NCBI RefSeq assembly: GCF_964199755.1
Contig: NC_133913.1
Span: 7,108,201-7,172,200, forward strand
DNA length: 64,000 nucleotides
Source of the DNA: Larus michahellis
Lineage: Eukaryota; Chordata; Aves; Charadriiformes; Laridae
Direction: 5' to 3'
Part shown: positions 47,515-57,116 of the stretch, in pieces
Numbering within the stretch: the stretch's first letter is position 1
Layout of the letters: each line of letters begins with the position of its first letter
Program-made: the position numbers and the translations under genes
Notes under the pieces: model-generated
What the model saw: only the letters and a program-made list of their open reading frames with translations
Databases searched by the model: none
Told to the model about the DNA's origin: nothing

Positions 47515-48022
47515 TGTTGTCCCAAATCTGGGTTCTTTACCCGGTGTGCAAGCCAATAACACACATAGCAGAGATATTTCCAAGTTTATTCCATTACTGC
47601 GCAGAAACGGAGTGCTCGTTCCAAGGGAGCACATCTTAGTTTCAAAAATTTCCCTTTTCATACACTGATTATTACATATTCTAATAATTGATACATATTC
47701 ATTGTTATTCTCTTTAATGATTGGTCAAGGTTTCTTTGTTTCCTTTATGTATTGGTATGCAGACTCTGTCCTCTTCGTCTGTGCTTCTCTTTTAAATAGG
47801 TGGTATCAATGGGTCGGTGGTCACGGTCTCCCCCTACCAAAATTACCTTTTAACTACTTCTCCTCTAATCTTAGATTAATCATGTCAAGTTACTATTTCT
47901 CTATAATTAATGAAACATGGTTGGCGCTGTATAGATGACTTCTAGCAGCAGCGGCAGGTTCCCTTGGTTGCTTCAGATACATGCTATATTTCACTTTTCA
48001 AGTTAATATCAATTTTACTACA
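47515..48022 (-). mobile_element. Candidate endogenous-retrovirus solo LTR, second family
   Basis: About 508 bp with TG...CA ends (plus strand TGTTGTCCC ... TTACTACA). On the minus strand AATAAA lies ~65 bp before the end. Homology to the K3-unit flank (20,030 onward) resumes right after 48,022, consistent with an insertion. No internal genes; no clear target-site duplication. Relatively AT-rich against its surroundings. Confidence 0.5.
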
Positions 48023-48851
48023 AGTGCACACATGAGTACAGCGAGAGGAACATGTACACAACCACGATCATGCACACACACCACTGAGAACCAGGACTCC
48101 TGACACCAGCTCTCAGCCCCTCTAGAGGAATCTAGGCCAGTCCTTCAGACCCTACAGGTAAGGAAGGAATCAGCCCTGCATGCTCTGTATCAGAGCAATA
48201 TGATCTCCCTCAGAAATATACCATTTCACTGTCCCCGTTTCTGTGATGACTACCCTCAGCTCCCACAGGCTTAGCTCCGGTTTCCAGCCTCAACGCATTC
48301 GGCAACATGGATGACAATTCCCTGCTACTCCTCCCGATGCCTACTGGCCATGGCCCCTGGATTGGGCGATGGAGGGGAGAGGAAGGTGGAATGGCAGCTA
48401 TGGGCCATCCCAAGGGCTGTTTCCTGCTTAACCGCTCCTGCCATTCTGCAGAACAAATCATCTTCTGTAGCCCCACACTGACCCTCTGACAGCCCAGAGC
48501 AGCTCTGGCCATAGCAAGAGGAAGGCCCTTCCTCAAGAGCTCATGGGGCTGCTGACACCTCAGGGACTCCTGCCTTTCTGGACATTTGTGGGCAGAGATA
48601 ACAGCAAGGCAAGGCCTGATGGTCACTGGCAGGAGAGCAGACCAGGATATCTTCCTCAGCTTCAAGGGTTGGTGCCCAAAACAGGAGCCACTACAGGCTG
48701 TCCCAGCCTCCCACTCCTCTGAGAATGGAGACGTGTCTCCTTGTGCTCTAACCCCCTTCCACCCCAGAGCAACACCTTTCTCCTTTGGTAGCTTGGGGAG
48801 TGTCCACAGAGGGAAGGACCACATGGAGGCCAGGCTTGAATGCAGCAGAAG
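48023..48851. other. 3' flank of K5
   Basis: 48,023-48,170 matches 20,040-20,190, and from ~48,175 it matches 21,710 onward. The ~1.5 kb holding the OR relic in the K3 unit is therefore missing here. No gene. Confidence 0.65.
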
Positions 48852-49197
48852 TTTAATGAGTCCAAAGAGGGAGACAAAGTCACTCCAGGTGGGGGCCGCC
48901 AGTTCATGGAGCCCCACGGGCAGCAGCAGAGGCTCTGTTGTCCTTGGCCGTGCAGAAGTTCTTGCATGCTGTCTGTCTGCCTGCCTGCCCCATAGAGGGA
49001 GAGGAGACAGCAGGTCCCTACCAGGCTGGCATTAGTAGCACCTTACTGCCAAGGGGAACTGAAGCAGTCAAAGAAAAGGGAGAGAAAAGCAAAGCTCTTC
49101 AGCTACACCAAAAACACATCCTAAATCTCGATCCCTTGCCCAGCATCATGTTCTGCATTGCTCGAGATGTCTCCCTGGGGCTTTCCCAGCATCTTTA

Positions 49198-49500
49198 TCA
49201 GAGGAGGCACCTTCTGCCACAGTAGCGGCTGGAAATGCCAGAGAGGTCACAGCACCCAGAGGTGATGGGCACTCCATCACAGCTGAGGATGCTGCCAACA
49301 GCAGCGGAGGTGGAGGATCCCACAACGGTGTTCTGTGGGAAGGAGCTGAGGATGGGGCCGGGCAGGGTCACCACCACAGGAGGAGGCTCAATGACAACAC
49401 TGGAGTTCTGGCACTGCCTGATGCAGGGCTCATTGCAGCTGTTGGCCAGTGGGGTGGGGCCACAGGGCTGGCAGGGCTGGCACTGGTTGTAGCAGGACAT
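49198..49500 (-). CDS. Feather beta-keratin K5 (short C-terminus)
   Basis: 100-residue feather keratin: start [33 protein letters not shown], intact beta core, tail [11 protein letters not shown]. The terminal Pro-Cys of K3 is lost through the same early TGA as in K4, but Cys98 is kept and a Cys replaces Tyr at RYC. Noncoding exon 1 lies at about 49,915-49,880 (donor CAG|GTGAGT), the intron at 49,879-49,524, and an ATTAAA poly(A) signal at 48,857-48,852. It is head to head with the intact V-A4, about 2.2 kb away. It looks functional. Confidence 0.94.
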   Translation of the reverse strand: MSCYNQCQPCQPCGPTPLANSCNEPCIRQCQNSSVVIEPPPVVVTLPGPILSSFPQNTVVGSSTSAAVGSILSCDGVPITSGCCDLSGISSRYCGRRCLL

Positions 49501-49938
49501 GTCTCAAGGGCCTGGAGGTGCACCTGCAGAGGATCAAGGAGGAAACAGAGCACAAGGGTGGGTGAGGAGCAGCCTTGTTACCCCCTCAGAAAGGAGCCAA
49601 GGCCACTACTGATTGGGGAGCTGGAATCTTGGCCAGGAGACACACAGTCTTCATCACCCTACAAAGAGTAGCCTGGCCCATGGAAGGTGTCTCCTAGAGC
49701 ATAAACCAAAAGCCCTGTCAGCCACCACTCAGCTTGTCTCTAAGCAGACCTTCTCCCTGCTTTCCCCTAGCATGACAAGAAGACGCAAACCGAAGGATGG
49801 AGAGAGACAATATCAGCTGAGAGGTCCATCGAGGAGAGATCTCACTTTGGAAGAGGAGGAGAAGGAGCTGCAGACTCACCTGGTCCCCAAGGAGAAGAAG
49901 GCCAGAGAAGTGGAGGAGAGAGCAGGGACTTGGGCTGG

Positions 49939-49946
49939 CTTTTATA
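49939..49946 (-). promoter_or_regulatory. TATA box of K5
   Basis: TATAAAAG on the minus strand, same context as K3 and K4. Confidence 0.85.
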
Positions 49947-49949
49947 CCT

Positions 49950-51829
49950 GCCCTTCATTGACGCAGCACCAGAGGCATCCTTTGCAGAGGTAACAATTTT
50001 TGCACAAGCTCATCTTGAGTGCAAACCATTGCAGCTAATGATATGGGCTGTGCTTTGGTTTCCTGCACTGCTGCCTTTTCATTTCCAGAGTTGTTCCATG
50101 CCCATTCCCCATTCCCCATTCCCCAGTGAAGGCTTCCTGTCATCAGTGGGATGAAAGGCCCCAGGATTTCCAGGGCAGGAATGCAGCAGTGTGGGCAGAA
50201 GACTCAGATCAAGTGCTGGACAGGTTCAGAGCAGATGACAATAGCCTGGGTCACTCTGCTCATCTCGCCTCATCTCACCCCAATGGTCACTTACTGTTGC
50301 TTCCCCAGATGTATGTGTTGCACTGCCAGGTTTTCACCCCACCCTGCCTAATACTGCCCGGTTCCCAGGGGTCCTCAGAAGAATCCATGGTTCATGGTGT
50401 TCCTATGTGTGTTCTTGTCTTTTGTGTACTTGTAAGCAGCCAGGTTTTTGTGAATGCACATGGGAACACAAATTTTTGCATGATTCCATGCCAGCGTGCC
50501 TGAGCCTGTGTGTATGTGTCGTTGTGTGTCACTCATCAAGAGGGCATGTGCTGGTTATGGCAGGGATACTGTCCGCTGCTCTATCCATGAGCACCACAGA
50601 GCAGCATGTTCCCCGGGGCAAAAGGAGCCCGAGTGCAGCTGAGCGGTGATGGCACCAGCCTGCTGGAGATGTGTCCAGGGAAGAGGCACTGAAATGTAGC
50701 CCCTGCCTCCTGACACCTCCTTCTCCTGCCCCTGCAGAGCTCACACTCTGCTGCTGCCTATTTCAGGCCACAACGAGGATGGTTTCACTCCATTTTGGAT
50801 CCTTAGTTGAATTCAGTGTGACACTATTTAGAGTTCCTCAGCACGGCCTCTCCAGGCCAGGGCACAGCTGCTCTCCCCAATGCTAGAGAGTTCAAAGGAT
50901 GCGGATTGCATTCTGGGCAAGGAGAAAGGCTGAGCAATCCTGCCCACCTTGTGCTGGCTGCCCCTGAGTGCACTTCTTTCCAATGCAGTGTCGGTGGTGT
51001 CGGGGGTGGGACATGGCTCTCTCTCATGTCCATGTCAATGCCAAACGTATTTATGTAGCTTATCAACCTGGTGCGGGGACAGGCAGGGGCTGAGACCTTG
51101 GATCAAACAGGTCCTGAATGAAAGGAACATGAAGCCTGACATTGCTGTGCTGTGAGTGGAAGGACAGACCCTGCGGCTTGCACAGGAAAGCCAAAGAACT
51201 AATGACCACTTTGGACTTCAGCCAATAAGGTCCCTCATGTCCCACATTGGAATCTCAGTCTGAGCCCAGCAACTGTCCCTGGGAGGGAAGGGACAGTGGA
51301 TTCAAGACCACATCCCCCAAAGCCAGCTACTGTCCCACAGGGCTGTCCAGTATAGACCCTCTTTCTGACAAGGGCTGTGCCCAGTGGGGAAATTTTCTAA
51401 GGCCATCTCCCCTCCTGAATATCGGTCGCCCTGTGCTCACATCAAGCTTGGAGACAGTACAGCCAAGGGCTTTCCCCCTTGCCTTTGAGAGACCTTAGTG
51501 AGATCAGAGGCAGGGAGCTCTGCTGGGAGAGCTCAGCCAGGGCAGGTTCCCCTCTCCGTGGAGCTGCTGTTTCTGAGCTGAGGCTCTAGTGTAGCCACGA
51601 TAGCTGACTGTTCCTTTTCTATTGCTACCTGAGAGCATCCAGCAGAACCCCGTGCCCTTCCCTTCCACATCTGGTTTTAAATGTCCAAGTTTTGTCCAAG
51701 AATGTCCGAGACATATTCGAGAAAATAAGAGTACTGTTAAAATAGCAAGCACTTGACCTCCAAACCTTCCTGCCATGCCCTGCTGCTGTGCCATTTGCCC
51801 TCCCCTTGGCTCCTTCCAGGCCACCAGCG
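49950..51829. other. Keratin K5 / V-A4 intergenic block
   Basis: Homologous to 23,430-25,261 and 37,460-39,586 to about 51,560. A short CCCATTCC triplication lies at 50,100-50,125. The CR1 remnant seen before V-A2 and V-A3 is absent or deleted here, shortening the gap. No gene. Confidence 0.65.
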
Positions 51830-52088
51830 TCCCCGTGGCTGAGGTGCCCGTGCCGGGGACAGCCCGTGCCCGCCCTCCCTCACAGCCGGTGTAGCTGCGG
51901 GCAGCTCCGCTCCGGCCGGTCTCTGCCCCGGTGCCGCCTTCCTGCTCAGGGCGCAGGGCTGAGCCCCGGGGCGGAACTGGCGGAGGCGGAGAGGAGAGTA
52001 GAGGAGGCGGCGGAGAGAAGGGGGCGTGGCAGGAGCAGAAAGCCGAGGCTGGCGGCGGGCAGCGAGGCACGGGCGGCGGAGCGGCGGG
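51830..52088 (+). promoter_or_regulatory. CpG-rich promoter region of V-A4
   Basis: Dense CpG from about 51,840 to the ATG, with a GGGGGCGTGGC Sp1/KLF-like word near 52,020 and no TATA box. Promoter function is inferred from position. Confidence 0.5.
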
Positions 52089-52879
52089 ATGCAGCGGTAC
52101 CGGCGCGCAGGGCTGTCGGGGCTGGCCGTGCTGCTGCTGGGTGTGTGGGGCTGGTGGCGGCAGGCAGTGGGCTGTGTGTTACCAGCGCTGGAGCCGGGGC
52201 TCTCCTGCTCCTTCTCGAACCTTATTCCCCCTCTGTTCTCCTTTCTACAGACATCCCTTCTGCCCTCAATGAGGACATTCCCTCCCAGATGACCTGTCTC
52301 ACTCTGTTACTCCATCCATCCATCCATCCATCCATCCATCCATCCATCCATCCATCCATTCCTCCCAGTCCATATCTTTTCCTTATTCCTTTCTCCTCGT
52401 CTTTATTCTGTTCTTCCAAACATCCCTCCTACATTCTTGTCTCCAACCAAGCACTCTCAGAGAAATTTTCTCTCCATACTTTGTTCTCTGAACATATCCC
52501 CATCATCAGTGACCTGTCTTCTCCCCTCTCCTGGTGCATGACATTTCCTGCTGAAGCAAAGTGATTCTTCTTTTCTTCTTGGCAGTGGCTGCAGGCAGAA
52601 CCCAGGTGCAGCAAGAGCCGTTGGCAGAGACCACCGAGGGCGCCGGCATCAGCATCAACTGCTCCCACCCCAACATAAAGATCACCTACTTCATCCACTG
52701 GTACCGTCAGCTCCTGGGCCGAGGCCCTGCATACCTCGTGAGCAGCCTAAAAGACTCCAAAGAGCTGCGGGACCCGCCGGGGCGGCTGTGGGTGTCGGCA
52801 GACCGCCGCTCCAGCGCCCTGTGGCTCGCCCGGCCCCGGCGCGGCGACGCGGCGGTGTATTACTGTGCCGTGGGTCTCC
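52089..52879 (+). CDS. TRAV: T-cell receptor alpha V segment V-A4, intact
   Basis: Leader exon 52,089-52,140 ([17 protein letters not shown], phase 1, donor GTGTGT), intron 52,141-52,585 (445 bp, ends TTGGCAG), V exon 52,586-52,879. About 115 residues are encoded. Signal peptide ~1-21; Cys43 in INCS, which also makes an N-glycosylation site; Trp56 in IHWYRQ; FR3 with [20 protein letters not shown]; Cys111 in YYCAVGL. No stop or shift. The V exon is identical to V-A1 at 15-308, so this shows what V-A1's missing leader probably looks like. It is head to head with keratin K5. It resembles chicken V-alpha-1; a delta assignment cannot be excluded. Confidence 0.9.
52312..52358. repeat. (ATCC)n microsatellite in the V-A4 intron
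   Basis: About 11-12 CATC/ATCC tetramer units. The open frames reading HPSIHPSI or DGWMDGWM over it are artefacts. Confidence 0.95.
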
Positions 52880-52918
52880 CACGGGGAGAGGAGCCGGGGC
52901 TGCGGCCGGGCAGGAACC
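52880..52918 (+). other. Recombination signal of V-A4 (23-bp spacer)
   Basis: CACGGGG (52,880-52,886), 23-bp spacer, GCAGGAACC (52,910-52,918); identical to V-A1. Confidence 0.78.
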
Positions 52919-52974
52919 GTCGCGGGCGGGGCCGGGCGTGTGTGTTGTGGGCGGAGGAACAGCCCTGGGCGGGC

Positions 52975-52990
52975 CCGCCAGGGGGCGCTG
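52975..52990 (+). promoter_or_regulatory. CTCF-type motif 56 bp 3' of the V-A4 signal
   Basis: CCGCCAGGGGGCGCTG, forward orientation, identical to V-A1. Confidence 0.65.
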
Positions 52991-54286
52991 CGCTCCGCCC
53001 GCCGGGTCCCCTCCGGACAACCGGAAGGGGTTTCACAGTTCGTTCCCCTGGAAAAGCTCAGATATACAATGGAAAACTGAGTCCGCCAGCTACAGAATTT
53101 CAGACACCTGCCCAAATGTTCCTGCTAGTGTTACAAAGTCATTGCATGGGGTCAGAAGTTGAAGCTCCCCAGCGGCAGGAGAAGGGCATGTCGAGGTCAG
53201 AGGCACCTTCAAACGCTCCCCAGAGGGGCTCAGTGGTGAGACCAGGAGCTTCTTTGACAGGATTCAGCACCTTGGCAGCTGGGGCCCAGGAGACAGGGTA
53301 AACCGCTTGGCCTGGACACACTGAGCGCAGCCTCAAGGCATGCCAGGTTTCTCCTTGAGGGATGAGTCAGAAAGGGATTTGCTGAGTTGCCCTCAGGGGC
53401 TGGAGGTCTGAAGGGAATGAGAGCTGGCAGGAGGCCTCTGGTAAGAGGCTGTGGGCTCCAGCCAGGCCCCGGGGAACTCTGTGTGACTCAAGCAGCTGAC
53501 AGAGGTGGTCAAACCCATGGGCAGAGGCTTCCAAGGCACAGAGTGAAGGATCTGTCTTGCTCCCTGTCCCCGTCCCCTGTGCCATGGGGCTTCCCCCACC
53601 TGACCGGAACCGGCATCAGCACCAGCACTGGGCGTGGCATCAGCATCCACCATGGCCCCAGCACCGGCATCACCGGGTCCTCCTTGGAGTCAGTGCCTGG
53701 GCTCAGCCCCATTTCTCATCAATGGCTCCTGTGGATCTGTGCTCCTGAAGGCAGCGGACAGCCCCTTGGTCAGCAGACACATGGAGACTGAGATGCTCAG
53801 TGCAAGGCAGGGAGGGGAGTGTGGTGTTTCCTACAAGATTCTCTTGCTTCCCCATAAAGTGCTCCCAGTGTTCTGGGTAACGTGGCATCCTCTGGCCTGT
53901 CCGTAAAGGCCTGACAGCTTTGTCTCAGAAATGCCTCACAGACGTAGAATAAGTTGCAATGGCAGTCATCCACCCCAGCGAACCATAAATGTTTGTAAGA
54001 GCTCCTTCAAGTTCTCTTTACTGTGGCCTACCACCTGCTCCTCAGCCCTGTCAGGGCCAGACGTTCACCTGGGCTGTAGTGGTTCCCTTGCTTTGCAGCG
54101 GTGCTTGATTTTATTCCTCTGACACCAATGGAGACAAAGAATTCACCCCAGAACACCTTTGGATCCTCCCTCTTGCCTAGGTAGCTGATTCCTTCTGGAC
54201 ATGACAAAGCTGTTTCAAACAGGGCAGTACGTTGCCCCAAAGGAAACACCAATATAGTCAAACAGGGGGACCTCCCCAGGGGGCAC

Positions 54287-54731
54287 ATGCTTCTGCTTGT
54301 CTTTGTCTTCTCCGTGCATCTCCTAATCATAGTGGGAATAGCCTCATGGTTGTCACCGCAGGATCCTGAGGTAGCTCTTCCTTGGCTGGTTTTCCTTCTT
54401 GGAGATCTGCTGTGCCACCACCGTTGTCCCCAGATGCTGGAGGCATTCCATCATTTGTGTTTCCTGCTTTCCTTTTCCCACTTCTTCCTAGGTATGACTG
54501 AGTTCCTGATCCTCTCAGCCACGTCCTTTGATCATTCTGTCACCATATGCAAGCTGCTCGGTGAAAAATGCTGTCACGACAAAGAAAGTCTGCTTCCTGC
54601 CAGCACTGGGAGCACGCACAGTCGGCTTTATGGTCATCTTTGCCCAGGTGGCTCTGCTGCTGCAGTGCCCTTTCTGCACCAAGAAGGTTGTTGACCAGTT
54701 CTACCGAGATGCTGGGCCAGCAGGATCATGG
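54287..54731 (+). pseudogene. Olfactory receptor relic, copy of 1,716-2,160
   Basis: Identical in translation to the left copy, with the same frame change and the same truncation by the LTR, so the decay predates the duplication. Confidence 0.7.
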
Positions 54732-54733
54732 CC

Positions 54734-55865
54734 TGTTTGGGTTGGGTTGACCTTGGCTGGCTGCCAGGTGCCCACCAAGCTGCTCTGTCACCCCCACTCC
54801 TCAGGAGGACGGGGGGAGAAAAGAAGACGAAACAAGAGAGAACAAGCTCATGTGTTGAGAGAAGGACAAGGAGATCACTCAGCCATTACTGTCACGGGCA
54901 ATACAGGCTTGACTTGGGGAAATCAGTTTAATGTATTGACAATCAAATCCGAGTAGGATAACAGAAAATAACAAATCTAACAGCACCTTCCCCCCACCCC
55001 TCTCTTCTTCACAAGCTCAACTTCACTCCTGACTTCTCTACTTCCTCCTCCCAAGCATCTCAGGGGGAAGGGGAACGGGGGGTGCAGTCCGTTCATAACG
55101 CTTCTTCTCTGCCACTCCTTCCTTCTCGTGCTCTTCCTCTGCTCCAATGTGGAGTCCTTCCCATGGGAGACTTTGTGAACCGCTCCAACACAGGCCCTTC
55201 CCATGGATTGCAGTTCTTCATGAACTGCTCCAGCATGGGCCCTTTCCATGGTCTGCAGTCCTTCAGGCACAGATTGTTGCAGTGTGGGTCCCCCGCAGGG
55301 CCACAGGTTCCGCCAGAAAACCTGCTGCAGTGTGGGGTCCTCTCCATGGGGCCACAGGTCCTGCCAGCAGCCTGGTCCAGCGTGGGGTCTCCATGGAGTC
55401 ACAGCTTCCTTCAGGGCACATCTACCTGCTGTGGTGTGGGGTCCTCCATGGGCTGCAAGTGGATATCTGCTCCACCTCTAACCTCCATGGGCTGCAGGGG
55501 GACAGCCTGCGTCCCCATGGTCTTCACCATGAACTACAGGGGAATCTCTGCTCTGCGCCTGGAGCACCTCTTCCCACTCCTTCTTCACTGACATTGGTGT
55601 CTGCAGGGCTGTTTCTCTCACCTATTCTCACTCCTCTCTTCCAGCTGCTCTTGCGCAACTGTTTTTTCCCTTCTTAAATATGTTAGCATAGAGGTCCTAC
55701 CACTATCGCTGGATGGCTCCGATTTAGTCAGTGGCGGACCTGTCTTGGAGCCGGCTGGAGCTGGTTCTGTTCAACATGGGACAGATGCAACTTCTGTCAT
55801 CTTCTCACAGAAGCCACCCCTGCAGCCTCCCTGATACCAAACCCTTGTCCAATAAACCAGATACA
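54734..55865 (-). mobile_element. Avian solo LTR with minisatellite, copy of 2,163-3,294
   Basis: Same fossil LTR and same insertion point as in the left copy; no difference seen between the two. Confidence 0.65.
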
Positions 55866-56126
55866 GTCCACCCCTCGCCTCTGTGAATCGCATATTTGAG
55901 AATTGTCCTTAATAGATGCATTCATCACACAATCTACAATGTTCACAAACTTCTCTTACATCAACAAAAAAGAATTCCTCACACCAAAATCGAAATAACA
56001 CCATCACAACACCCACTAAGGTGGGCAATTTACACACACTCCACGCCCCGTCCCTCCACAACAATGACATCAGCAGCAATTCCCCACAATTATTCCACTC
56101 TCTGGTCTCTAGCAATGTTTAGTCCA

Positions 56127-57116
56127 TGTTCCAGGGTTCCCCAGGGCTCAATTTCAGGGCCAGTCCTCTTTAATGGTTTCATAAATGATCTGGAGGCAGG
56201 AATCAAATGTACCTTGAGTAAGTTTGCCAACGATACTAAACCAGGAGGAGCTGTGGACTCCCTTGAGGGTAGAGAGGCCTTGTAGAGAGATCCGGGTAAA
56301 CCAGAGCACTGGGCAATCACCAGCCATATGAAAAGCAACAAGATCAAGTGACAGATTCCTCACCTGGGATGAGGTAATCCTGGTTACACATGCAAACCGG
56401 GGGATGAGAGGCTGGAGAGCAGCCCCGTGGAAAGAGGTCAGAGGGTTTGGGTCGATGGCAAGTTGAATATGAGTCACCAGTGTGCCCTGGCAGCCAAAAG
56501 GGCCAACAGTGTGCTGGGGTGCATCAAGCCCAGCGTAGCTCGCTGTTTTTGGGAGATGATTGTCCCACTCTACACTGCACTAGTGTGGCCCCACCTCGAG
56601 TCCTGTGTGCAGTTATGGGCGCCTCAACTTAAGAAGGACAGCAAACTATTGGAGTGTGTCCAAGAGAACGGTGATCAAGATGGTGAAAGGTCTCGAGGGC
56701 AAGACTTAGGAGGAGTGGCTGAGGTCACTTGGTAGGTTCAGCTTGGAGAAGAGAAGGCTGAGGGGTGACCTCATTGCAGTCCACAATTTCCTCAAGGAGG
56801 GGCAGTGGAAGGGCAGGTGCTGATCTCCTCTTTCTGGTGACCAGTGACAGGACACATAGAAATGGTATGAAGCTGCATCAGAGAAGCTCAGATTGAACAT
56901 TAGGAAAAGGTTCTTCACTGAAAGGGAGATCGGTCACTGGAACAAGCTCCCCAGGGAAGTAGTCACAGCACCAAGCCTGTCAGAGTTGAAGGAACGTATG
57001 GATGATGCTCTTAGTCATATGGTTTAGTTTTAGGTAGTCCTGCAAGCAGCAGGGAGTTGGACGCGATGATCCTTATGAGTCCCTTCCAACTCGGGATATT
57101 CTACGGTGCTATGACA
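56127..57116 (+). mobile_element. CR1 LINE, copy of 3,556-4,545
   Basis: Same 5'-truncated CR1 with RT and 3' end, same offset of 52,571. Confidence 0.9.
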
